Origin: Forficula auricularia
Taxonomy: Eukaryota; Arthropoda; Insecta; Dermaptera; Forficulidae
Length of the DNA stretch: 64,000 bases
Assembly (NCBI GenBank): GCA_024734495.1
Contig: JALMQS010000075.1
Span: 1,852,935-1,916,934, forward strand
Reading direction: 5' to 3'
Shown here: one piece after another, positions 54,870 to 63,763 of the stretch
How positions within the stretch are numbered: the stretch's first letter is position 1
Layout: every line of letters begins with the position of its first letter
Notes under the pieces: generated by a model
Seen by the model: only the letters and a program-made list of their open reading frames with translations
The model's database searches: none
Told to the model about the DNA's origin: nothing
Position numbers and translations under genes: made by a program

Positions 54870-55165
54870 CCTTATTTACAAATGAAGAAGTTCTTGAAAG
54901 TATCGGAGAAAGAAAAACTTTGTGGAAGAGGTCGGATGATGGGGCACACACTGAATCACGGGGGGATTCCTTAGGGATATCTTGGAAGGGGAGGTGGGGA
55001 AGGGGAAGGTTTAGATTATAATATTTCGACCAACTAATTGGGGATATGGGATGTTAGTCATTTAGAGAGGTCAAAGAACTGGCATGGGACAGTGCAGTGT
55101 TGAGACCGGTGGTTGTGTCAAAACACTCTTTAGGACTTTCTACTCAATGATGATGATTATTGTTT
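54870..55165 (+). pseudogene. degraded RTE-like LINE 3' end
   Basis: ACAAATGAAGAAGTTCTTGA, GATGATGGGGCACACACTGA and TAGAGAGGTCAAAGAACTGG match the 3' end of the family at 25.7 kb. Ends CTCAATGATGATGATTATTG. Many indels. Confidence 0.8.
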
Positions 55166-56156
55166 TCATTGACTTCGCCGCCTTCTTAAAAGAATTTTTA
55201 ATTCATTTTTTATCTTAAGGTAGTTGTTCCGCCAAATGCATTTTCTTAGGATTTTTTTGAAATTTAGACAGATTATTATTTAAATACTTCTGCATCGATT
55301 GGTGGCAAAACGAAATTTATGAACAATACAGTTCCGGAGATATTAAATTTCAAAAATCGAGTTTTTCAGGCTCTTTAACATTGCACTATACGGGATATCG
55401 GAAAATTTACATACATATTTAATTATAATTAAGAATCCCTTCTTACAATTATTATAAAAAACTAAACCTACACATATTTTAAGACAATTTTGATTCATAG
55501 TTACAACACAGTTTCTGAGATAATAAGGAATAAATAATGAAAAATTTACACTAAAAACAATTTGGCAACAGCGCATTTATTTAACCAGCGAACATGTATA
55601 AAGCGCGCATGCGCTAGATTTTTTCCAAATTATAATTTTCATATGGTGTAACGTAGGCGTTTATTACATTTGTTAAAAAATAACAAAACGATTTTTATAG
55701 AAATTTTTTAACTTTTAAAATGTATTTTGTCTGTCATTTTAATATAAAAATATTCAATCTCTTACAATGGTGCCAAATTTGTCAAACGAGCACGGGATTG
55801 GCTAGAATTGGTACATAAACAGCAAAAAGTTTTGGGCTTATGAACTATGAATCCTTATTGTGTGTTCTATATACTCTAGCATTAACTTTTTGCTAGTATT
55901 GTCGCGAAACAACTACCTTTATTCATGATATTGCTCTTATATATTTCTATATTTCAATATATAATACATATATTTAATTTATTTAGAATAAAATAATTTT
56001 GTAACTTTAAAAATCATTTAGAAATTAACAAGTTAATTAATTTCAATCTTATTTTTGTTATAAAATTATTTATTTTTTAATTCCCATATTATCTTTCTTT
56101 TCAATTTAGTTTTTAAATTCAATTATTTGTCTTTATATTTATTTTTTTGAATTAAG
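55166..56156. other. AT-rich intron, no feature
   Basis: Part of the intron between exons 7 and 8 of the BRD10-like gene. No exon with matching phases or recognisable repeat termini were found. Confidence 0.5.
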
Positions 56157-56296
56157 TCTTCAGAAAAAGAAACAAAATTGGCAAAGGCACTTCAAACTCT
56201 AGCAGAAGAATATGAAACATGGGAACTTGAAATTGAATCTATTGAAAAGACAGCAAGAGATAGACTTTTTAAAGATTATCAGGATTCAAAGAAAAG
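56157..56296 (+). CDS. BRD10-like, exon 8
   Basis: 46 codons plus two bases: SSEKETKLAKALQTLAEEYE then TWELEIESIEKTARDRLFKD, a charged probable coiled coil. The donor AAAAG/GTAATT is good. The phase-consistent acceptor is GAATTAAG at 56149-56156; the stronger-looking CTTCAG at 56158-56163 would break phase with exon 7, so the left boundary could move if another exon intervenes. Confidence 0.7.
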
Positions 56297-56782
56297 GTAA
56301 TTAATTAATTACAAATATGTTCTCATTTACTAAACTAGATATTTATTTTACTAGTCCATATTTTTTTGTTTACTTGACTAAATCATCATAATACACTCCT
56401 AGACAAAATTAGCGGAACGTCGAATAAAAGGCAGAAAAATATGCTTGTTTTATTTATATATTTAGTCATTTATTTTTTAAGTTATTTTGATAATTTTGAA
56501 CTAATTTTGACATTAATTAACAAATTGCAAAATTTTAAAATAATCATTATTAAAAAAAATGTCTTATCTGAAATTAAGTGATTTAATGTTTGACTCTATT
56601 TTTTTCTTTATAAAAAAATTTAAATTGTTTTAACAATTTGTATTCCCTCCCTGGCTCTGATAACACATTTACCTCTCCTAGGCATGCTCATAATTGTGTT
56701 ATCAATGAATTTGAGGTATTCGATACGCTTCCTCAAGAAATGCATTTTTCAGTTCCTCTAGGTTAACAGGAGCTAGAGATCT

Positions 56783-57256
56783 CTACTTAAATGATCTTCC
56801 CAATATATCCCAGACATGCTCAATAGGATTTAAATCTGGGGAGCATGAAGGCCAATTCATTGTCGACAAATTCACTGCTGACAAATAGCGACAAACTTTC
56901 TTGGCTACGTGAGTGCGAGCGTTATCATGCATTAGAATAAATTGGTCGCCAATATCTGGTGCGAAAGGCATTCCAAAATCTTCCAGAATGTCTGAAATAT
57001 ACCTTTCGGCATTCATTGACTCATTCACGGTGTGTAATTCCGTACGTGCCCCCAAAGAAATGCCAGCCCAAACCATAACAGAGCCACCACCGAAGGCCGT
57101 CCGCGGAAGAATTTTCCATTGATGGATTGATGGTACCTCTGATTGCGACGTCTCTACACTCTCACCCTTCCATTGGCTGGCTTCAGGCAAAATTTTGATT
57201 CCTTTGTGAACTTTGTCCGCCTCCCTGGTGTATTGGTCAGCATATCTGGCTGGCAA
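56783..57256 (-). pseudogene. Tc1/mariner transposase, C-terminal half
   Basis: GGGSVMVWAGISLGARTELH, then the second catalytic region FILMHDNARTHVA with Asp, and WPSCSPDLNPIEHVWDILGR containing the last catalytic Glu (DD34E type, SPDLNPIE-H-W motif). The N-terminal helix-turn-helix half lies at about 57580-58020 in broken frames (complement of CATGTCCGACATTTTG near the start). It is interrupted by a SINE, so it is inactive. Confidence 0.85.
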
Positions 57257-57577
57257 CCAGGAGGTCTCGGGTTCAATTCCCAGACATTTTTTCTGTAAGT
57301 ATAGGGTCTGGAAAAAAAAATTGAGTGGGAGATAAAATTTAACCTAATTTATCGCACGGACAATTTACCACTGCTCGAAGCCCTTAAAAAACTTAGTAAA
57401 TTGGATTGTATCTAACTTTCTGTGATTTGGCCCGTGATCCCGGCTTCTTTCCTTCTACTCGGTAATGGTGCGCCACTGGTGGGGGAACACTGATGACAGC
57501 GAACCTGGCGGTGAGAAAACATAACATCACTCAGGCCAACAGCTTTGTCTGAGCCTACATATCATAAAAAAAAAAAA
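57217..57577 (+). repeat. tRNA-derived SINE nested in mariner
   Basis: CCTGGTGTATTGGTCAGCAT (A-box-like) and CGGGTTCAATTCCCAG (B-box) form a tRNA-like head. A body of about 280 bp follows, then an A run at 57566-57577. It interrupts the transposase ORF, so it is younger than the mariner. Confidence 0.8.
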
Positions 57578-58284
57578 CTAAACATGTCTCCAATCCATCT
57601 CAGACCAATTCTCATGTTTTTTTTTTGCAAATTGCAGACGATCTACTCGATGACGTGTCTCTAAAAGGGGACCCTTGGCCGGTCTTCGCGATAATAATCC
57701 AGCTTCGTTAACTCTTCTTTTAATGTCTTAACAGACACTGTCACCTGTCTCATTTCTTTTAGTTGATTTCGGATGTCACTTCCGGTTTTCTCAGAGCAGA
57801 GCTAACAATAAATCTATCGTCCCTAATGGATGTAGCCCCTTTTCTAGCTTGGCCTTCACGTCTCTTGTATTGTCAAATGTTGCAATATCGTTCTATAGTA
57901 GATTTCGATACACCCAACATTTCAGCCATTTCTTGGTATGTCCTTTTGCTGTTTTTCAATTAACGTAACAGCTATGGAGAACTCAACTTCGCTCATGTCC
58001 GACATTTTGCTTTTTAATGTCTGACGAGCCAATTTTAATAATAAATCAACTTTGTTCAATCAATGTTTAAAAAAAAACATGTAATTCTAAGCGAATAACC
58101 AAATTGATACAATGTACATGTTTTGTACATGTTTTTTTTGTTGTACCGCTAATTTTGTCCCTGAGTGTATATTTGAATATAAGCCTGATAATATTTGAAT
58201 TTTGTTTAATGAAATGTAAGTCTAGAATAATTTTTTTTAAATTATATAAGTAAATTAATAAATGTTTAATTTTCTTTGCTTTAG

Positions 58285-58507
58285 ACCTAAAAAGTATGTT
58301 GATCCAAATGAACGCATCTGGCAGGAATTTCTTTATCCAGTTCCTGTATCTACTAAACAAGACAGTACACCAAAAGTAGTAGAAAGTAAAACTAATTTGT
58401 CCCAAGAAGAACTTTCCGCGAGGTCTTCAAGACTACTTAGGCGTCAAGGTAATCGTTTGAATCGTCCAAGACGAGATCGGAAACCTCCAAAAAAATTAGA
58501 TCTTTAA
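58285..58507 (+). CDS. BRD10-like, last exon
   Basis: Acceptor TTTGCTTTAG/A joins two bases of exon 8 to make Arg, then PKKYVDPNERIWQEFLYPVP, LSQEELSARSSRLLRRQGNR, and RPRRDRKPPKKLDL to TAA at 58505-58507. The basic C-terminus suggests nuclear localisation. A possible cryptic donor CAAG/GTAATC at 58448 would give a longer isoform. Confidence 0.78.
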
Positions 58508-58580
58508 TAATTAGACAGTATAATTCTTGAAATCTCACATATAACAAATTAATTATTGTAGATGATTTTATTTATTTGTT

Positions 58581-58586
58581 AATAAA
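58581..58586 (+). terminator. polyadenylation signal of the BRD10-like gene
   Basis: AATAAA 74 bp after the stop codon, followed by AT-rich sequence. It supports 58507 as a true transcript end. Confidence 0.55.
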
Positions 58587-58589
58587 TTA

Positions 58590-59225
58590 AACCTTAAAAA
58601 TATAAACTTTTTTATTATTTTCATATAATTTGATATAAATTTCAAAGAATTTAATTATAGTGGTCTTCCTTACATTTTTTCTGTCAGAGATTTACACAGA
58701 AATCAAGTATTTTAATTCTCATAACTTGCCTGATTCATATTATATTTAATAGACATTTTATCTATTAATTGTTTTATACTATTATTTTGTTATATATAAA
58801 TTATTATATTCAATTTCATTTTTTTTATTCAAATAAAAGATGCAAAGTTATTTTTATGCTATAAAAAAATATTTTCATTCTGAAGAATGATGTCTGTCTT
58901 TAAAGCAATTTTAGTCCATTTTAACTTTTAAACTTTGCTTTTATTTAATAAAATGAAAAATCATTTTATAAAAATTAATAATTTAAATTAAAAATTCTGT
59001 AATTTAATAAATAAAAAAAGGTTTACTATTGAATCGCAAAATAGAAACTTTTTGAACATTTCTCGAGTTTCAAAAAAAGTTTTCAAATAAAATAAAAATG
59101 TCGATACCAAATAAGATACTTGTCGTGTTTGTCTCTCTTATAACTCTCAAAATAACTTCATTAACATTGTTTTTGTATGATTAAGAATATCTCTATTTTA
59201 TGATTCAAAACACTAAAATATCTTT
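58590..59225. other. AT-rich intergenic DNA
   Basis: No exon or repeat with termini seen. Confidence 0.5.
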
Positions 59226-59297
59226 CTTGGGAGACCTTAGACCATGAAATATATAGACACGCCCTCTGCTACTCTCCACACAGAGTGAAGTGAGGCC

Positions 59298-59554
59298 AAG
59301 GGCGGATCCAGGAATTTTTTTTATGGAGGGGAAGAATGTATATAAGGTGCCCGATGTATATAAGATCTACTTTTTATCTCGAAAGTGTGTGGCGATCGAA
59401 TTGTCCAAGCGGGGGGGGGGGGGGGGGGTTCATTGAAATAAAAAAATTGTTATAAATTCCCTGTCGATTTGGCCGCCGTTTTTTGGCCTCTGCGTGCGGC
59501 GCACGTGTTGCACTCCCGCCAGGCACGGGCCTCTATGGGGGGATCCGCCCTTGA
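59298..59554. mobile_element. hAT-type MITE (GGGCGGATCC ends)
   Basis: Ends AAGGGCGGATCC and GGATCCGCCCTT(GA), flanked by an exact 8-bp duplication GTGAGGCC (59290-59297 and 59555-59562). Contains a 17-base G run at 59411. 257 bp, non-coding. Confidence 0.88.
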
Positions 59555-60031
59555 GTGAGGCCAACATCACCTACAGATGACGTCACGTTCTCGCATAACT
59601 TCTTTGTTTATGGCCCGATGCTCGTACATATGTTCTTTGTATGCATCAAATACCGAGTCCCGAACATTACCCCTAATAGATATTATTAATTTAGTCATTA
59701 AATTTTTTAAGCAGTTTGTTTGTTTTTTCAAAAATTCTAATTTCACTTTCAGCCACTTTATAAATGTGTATTACATCTTTAGACGGCTGAATTAAACACT
59801 GCTTTATATTGCTGTAATTTTTAATGGTGATTAAAGTTGATTCTAATAATCCAGACTGGATCGCATTTAAACAGATGTCACAATCTAAATTTTTCTTCAT
59901 TTTTTTAACTAAAGATAAAAGTAAATAAATATTATATGAAATAGTTATTTACTATGAGTTAAGATTTCTAGGTCACTTGTTTCATATTTAAATTAAAAAA
60001 ATAAAAGAGGTAAATTTTTTCAATATATATA

Positions 60032-60056
60032 TTTCGGGTTGTAAGCCCATCTTCAG
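60032..60056 (-). ncRNA. hammerhead-ribozyme-like core
   Basis: Minus strand CTGAAGA, T, stem GGG/CCC with loop CTTACAA, GAAA, then TATATATATTG. It faces the identical core at 60598-60622. Confidence 0.55.
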
Positions 60057-60079
60057 GAAAATACCGGATTTTAACTGAA

Positions 60080-60575
60080 AATAAGCTGACGTGTTCTGAT
60101 GTGGCCATCCATTTGACTTTACCATACAACCTGGCCTCTAAAATTATTTATAATCATGTAGGCGGGGTTATTTTTTACATTTTTATACTTCTGGTGTCCC
60201 ACTGATTATGTATACAAAATTTGGATGAGTTTGGTAAATGGCCAAGATTTTTATTTTTTGACCCTACACCCCCCCTCCCTCCATTTTCGGCGGTTAGTTT
60301 TTGTATTTTTATACTTCATGAGGTCCACTGATTATGTATACAAAATTTGGTTGAGTTTGGTATATGGCCAAAATTTTCATTTTTTGACTTGTAGGCGGTT
60401 AGTTTTTGCATTTTTAGACTTCTGGTTCTTCTGATTATGTATACAAAATTTGTTTGAGTTTGGTCAAACGGCCTAGATTTTTAATTTTTAACCCCCACCC
60501 CACCCCCCTTAATTTTGGGTCGATATGCACCAAAATCTAATCAGCTCTTAATCCATACCCTGTATGGTAAAGTAA
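60080..60575. repeat. C-tract minisatellite element
   Basis: AATAAGCTGACGTGTTCTGA and GACTTTACCATACAACCTGG at the left, CATACCCTGTATGGTAAAGT at the right. About three tandem units with GATTATGTATACAAAATTTG. Inserted in the loop of the surrounding Penelope-like arms. Confidence 0.7.
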
Positions 60576-60597
60576 AAGATTAAAATTTTGTACTTTC

Positions 60598-60622
60598 CTG
60601 AAGATGGGCTTACAACCCGAAA
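60598..60622 (+). ncRNA. hammerhead-ribozyme-like core
   Basis: CTGAAGA, T, GGG/CCC stem, GAAA. Exact inverted copy of 60032-60056. Confidence 0.55.
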
Positions 60623-60689
60623 TATATATATTGAAAAAAACCTGTATTTAAATTGAATAATTATTTACTTAATTTACCATTCGAAATTA

Positions 60690-61415
60690 ATAAATATTTT
60701 GGAAACCTACAATTGATTTAAATAATAAAAGACATTTTTGTATATATGGATATGGGAGGGGAGTATTGCTCTCGATGCCCGAATTATTGTAAAATATGTA
60801 ATTTAAATAAAACATTTTGTTAAAAAATAAATAAATATTTTGGTATATTAATTTAATATTAATTTTCGATTATTGGAATCCAAAATAAATCATCTAAACT
60901 ACGATAAATTTATCTCAATGTATAATAATTCCTATAGTCCCCATGCTATTTCTGGGTGTTCCTACCTACAGATGACGTCACGTTCTCTAGGTGATGTTGG
61001 CCTCACCAAATCGACACCAGGGCGTGTCTATATATTTCATGGTCTAAGTGGGAGACCACTATTTTTACCTTTTGGTAGTGACATAATCAATGTCTATTAT
61101 AAAGATAACTATTATGAAGAAATATATTAAATATTTAAAATTATGGTACTTCTATCGGCGTATTTATTATTCCACCCGATCTTGTCCATTATTTTATATT
61201 TCCTATACATATTTTCGTAAATTATAATTTTTTTTTTTATAAATTTTGATTATGTCACATTTATAATAGTCACATTAACATTTTACTAATTTAAAAAGGT
61301 TTAATGAATTTTTTATGTAAAATACACGACATTAAAAAAAAATTAAAAATTTAAATTATTTCTTTTAAACCAACTTTTGTGTAGTAACATGTTTATTTTA
61401 TACTATTATTTTTTA
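60690..61415. other. intergenic DNA with a local palindrome
   Basis: Around 60955-61010, ACAGATGACGTCACGTTCTC lies between ACCTA-type and GGTGATGTTGGCCTCA blocks that mirror 59555-59585. The sequence GACCATGAAATATATAGACA at 59240 recurs inverted at 61020-61045, hinting at a larger duplicated repeat. No gene. Confidence 0.45.
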
Positions 61416-61497
61416 TTAATTAATAGAGATTGTGGTGTTGGTGCAAGGTGAAACATCTTTAATAAAGATAAAAGTAAATAAATATTATATGCAATAT

Positions 61498-61750
61498 GTC
61501 CAAACGCCTCCCATCCGATCAGGAACCAAAAGGTCGAAAATAATTTTCTTCTTCACTCCAGGGAGCGGCCTCATTGTGCCGCGTCGAAAGACAATTATAA
61601 ATTAAATTAAATTAGGGAACGAAGAAAAGATTTTTATATTATAGACAAAGGGATCAGCCGGGATTCGAACCCGATCTTCGCATGTGCGCTGCGATATCTT
61701 TATAAGAGCCTTAGCTCTTATCCTCTTGGCCACCGATCCCTGAACCCAAG
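61498..61750 (-). repeat. tRNA-derived SINE, copy 1
   Basis: On the minus strand the head (from about 61742) reads GGGATCGGTGGCCAAGAGGA and includes the B-box GGTTCGAATCCC. The body extends left through GGTCGAAAATAATTTTC to GGCGTTTGGA. Copy 2 is at 61962-62145. Confidence 0.75.
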
Positions 61751-61760
61751 CTGATACTTA

Positions 61761-61856
61761 GGGCCGGTTGTATGTCGCAAAGTAAATGCTTTTTACCACT
61801 AACAAACGGTAGATGGTAAATGGAGCCACTGGGATGGCCAATCAGATGACTGGCCC
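61761..61856. mobile_element. PIF/Harbinger-type MITE, copy 2
   Basis: Starts GGGCCGGTTGTATGTCGCAA after TTA and ends GGGCC-complement (CTGGCCC) before TTA. 96 bp, with internal AAATGCTTTTTACC shared with 47813-47926. Confidence 0.75.
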
Positions 61857-61961
61857 TTAATGTCTATATGAATTTGGAATTTCATTTTTATTTAAGCTTT
61901 TAATCTCTTCCTCGTTCATTTTTCGCAGCTCTGTAGTTGGCTTGACTAATTAAACTATATC

Positions 61962-62145
61962 CAAACGCCTCCCACTCGATCACGAACCCAAAGGTCGAAA
62001 ATAATTTTCGTCTTCACTCCAACCACAATGAGGCCGGCTGGAAAGACGGGTCAGCCGGGGTTTGAACCCGGGATCTTCGCATGTGCGCTGCGATGCCTTT
62101 ATAAGAGCCTTAGCTCTTATCCTCTTGGCCACCGATCCCTGAACC
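61962..62145 (-). repeat. tRNA-derived SINE, copy 2
   Basis: Same head and body as copy 1 (TTATAAGAGCCTTAGCTCTT, ATCTTCGCATGTGCGCTGCG) in the same orientation. Immediately to its right (62150-62215), a piece of the 61605-61660 flank occurs inverted, ending ATTATAGACAAA / TTTGTCTATAAT. Confidence 0.75.
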
Positions 62146-62724
62146 CAGGTTCGAATCCCGGCTGATCCTTTTGTCTATAATATAAAAATCTTTTCTTCGT
62201 TCCCTAATTTAATTATATGCAATATTCATTTACTATGAGTTAAGCATTTCTAGGTCAATTGTTTCACATTAAAATAAAAAAATAAAAGATGTAAATTTTT
62301 TAATTTTTTAATTTTAATGTAAAACAAGTGACCTAGAAATCTTAACTCATAGAAAATGAATATTGCATATAATATTTATTTACTTTTATCTTTATTATTT
62401 TTTAGAAAAATAATAATCAAACGTGGATGAAATTAAATTTAATTATAAGCAGAATTTTTATGGCCATCCTAACATTTAAAAATTGATTTTTAAATTTTTG
62501 AATAATATGTCGTTTTATTTACAAAAAAAAATCATTTAACACTATATACTTACATTGTACTCCCTGCCTAATCTTAAAAAAAACGAATCATTAACCTAAT
62601 CACACCATAGATTCATATATAACAAAAAATAATACTAATAATTATTTTGATTATTTATGTCCATCGATTAAATTAATAAGTTGTTGTAGGGAAATAAGGA
62701 CAATAGCTTATGCAAATATTTTTT

Positions 62725-63299
62725 ACTTTATCCAATGCGAAGCATGGGAGAAAGTATTGGAATCGCTCTCGCGGCAAGCGCGACTTCAAAGGGTCCTCAG
62801 GTAAAGACTACGGAACCCATGGACTCAATTAAAGTCACAAATTGAAGTATTCAATGAGATTGAATTTTAGCACGTGACGGTTTTGCCAAAAATTACCTGG
62901 AATCTCGTCGAGAGGCCAAAAAGTGCCATTTTTTGGAAGTGCGTGGGGATGTATGTATGTATGTATGTATGTGTGTGTGTTATCGTTTTTTTCGTCCACG
63001 ATTTTTTCCACACCTTTGCGCTGATTGAAATGAAATTGAAAACCTACCATTAGTTTAACAAAATGAAGCGCTGATTAGTTTTTGGTACATATCGGTCCAC
63101 AAACATTAGTACTTTATTTCAGTACTTTTTTAGTTTTTCTAAATATCTTGAAAATGACTTAACCAATTTTGATGAAATTTAATATCCTAATTAAGTACCT
63201 TGGGGACCGCAAAAAAGGTTAAATAAAGTTTTTAGTAAAATTATATTTTAAAGTACTTTACTCAAGAACATTAATATTTCAAATGCATTTGGATAAAGT
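62725..63299. repeat. MITE with ACTTTATCCA ends, copy 2
   Basis: Near-identical to 17971-18546 in reverse orientation. Contains a (TATG)n run at 62949-62971 corresponding to (ATAC/ATCC) repeats in copy 1. Confidence 0.78.
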
Positions 63300-63363
63300 T
63301 TAGCAACGATCCGTTGCAGTTTATTATTTTATGCCAACGTTTCGTCCACTTTGTTTGAGCGCC

Positions 63364-63390
63364 CTGAGGAAGTTAACAAAGTTAACGAAA
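63364..63390 (+). ncRNA. hammerhead-ribozyme-like core, perfect stem II
   Basis: CTGAGGA, one A, perfect 6-bp stem GTTAAC/GTTAAC with AAA loop, GAAA, then AGTTGGCAT. The last block pairs with ATGCCAAC at 63334-63341 to close a long hairpin that contains a second, inverted half-core (GTTTCGTCCAC). Confidence 0.6.
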
Positions 63391-63763
63391 AGTTGGCATA
63401 AAATAAAAAATATTGTCCTTATTTCCCTACAACAACTTATTAATAATAATAATAATTAAACTCATATCTTAACAATAATATATTATTTTAAAATCATTAC
63501 TTATATTGAATTCTAGTTTTATTTACTATATATTTCTTCTAATTTATATTTTTATCAATAAGACTAATTAAAATTTATTTATGGAGATGATTTATTATAA
63601 ATTCGAGACTAGTGAATGACTGGGGTGTTTCGTGGAAGTCAGACCTCGTTTTTAATAATATAATTTCAAATCTATCAGGCAAATATCATCAAATTTACAT
63701 AGATTCGGGGTCTGACTCTAGCCTTATAATAAATGGGCTTAATCATTCAAAGATATTCTTCCA

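Larger units (their letters stand above)
56394..58167 (-). mobile_element. Tc1/mariner element inside the last intron
   Basis: Ends CACTCCTAGACAAAATTAGC and its mirrored partner (…GCTAATTTTGTCCCTGAGTG), flanked by TA on both sides (56392-56393, 58168-58169). About 1.77 kb, including a nested SINE. Transposase on the minus strand. Lies wholly in the intron between BRD10-like exons 8 and 9; without it that intron would be about 210 bp. Confidence 0.92.
35131..58507 (+). other. BRD10: gene: bromodomain protein BRD10 (KIAA2026) homologue
   Basis: At least nine exons on the plus strand. A divergent bromodomain (end of exon 1 and exon 2) is followed by a domain shared with vertebrate KIAA2026: exon 4 (LLLPQE...LLTPP...PMPYR) and exon 5 (NPLEQYAFHELSLHQRVWLL and ILGEDGLGRRYITFPG). 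The similarity is recalled from the human protein, in which the same motifs occur in the same order. Expected role: nuclear chromatin-associated protein; the molecular function is poorly known. The protein is much shorter than the roughly 2,100-residue human form. Exon 6 to exon 7 joining is unresolved. Introns 1, 2, 7 and 8 are inflated by transposons. Confidence 0.78.
59925..60680. mobile_element. Penelope-like insertion split by a C-tract element
   Basis: The left arm (TTACTATGAGTTAAGATTTCTAGGTC, CAATATATATATTTCGGGTT) and right arm (AACCCGAAATATATATATTG) are inverted. Between the two cores lies a C-tract element (60080-60575). The left arm matches the family at 62216-62392. A target duplication could not be defined. 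Confidence 0.6.
61416..62392. mobile_element. Penelope-like arm pair with nested SINEs and MITE
   Basis: An exact 12-bp duplication TATTATTTTTTA (61404-61415 and 62393-62404). Tail GAGATTGTGGTGTTGGTGCA at the left. Inverted arms: AGATAAAAGTAAATAAATAT (61456) versus ATATTTATTTACTTTTATCT (62371), and TCTAGGTCAATTGTTT versus AAACAAGTGACCTAGA. The left arm is split by 61498-62215. No core motif is left at the apex. Confidence 0.8.
62672..63445. mobile_element. Penelope-like arm pair interrupted by a MITE
   Basis: ATTAATAAGTTGTTGTAGGG at the left and CCCTACAACAACTTATTAAT at the right are inverted over about 33 bp, including ATAAGGACAATA. Near the right arm is a head-to-head core pair (63335-63400). 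A 575-bp MITE (62725-63299) is nested. The target duplication is unresolved. Confidence 0.6.

Noticed and set aside
32500..60500. CRISPR-like spaced repeats (C-tract units)
   Set aside because: Eukaryotic context, units directly adjoining with no constant spacer, and they belong to dispersed transposons.
61640..61745. Functional class II tRNA gene (minus strand)
   Set aside because: GGGATCGG/GGCTGATCCC could pair as an acceptor stem, but the anticodon arm is not standard and the block is repeated with a common body, so a SINE is more likely.
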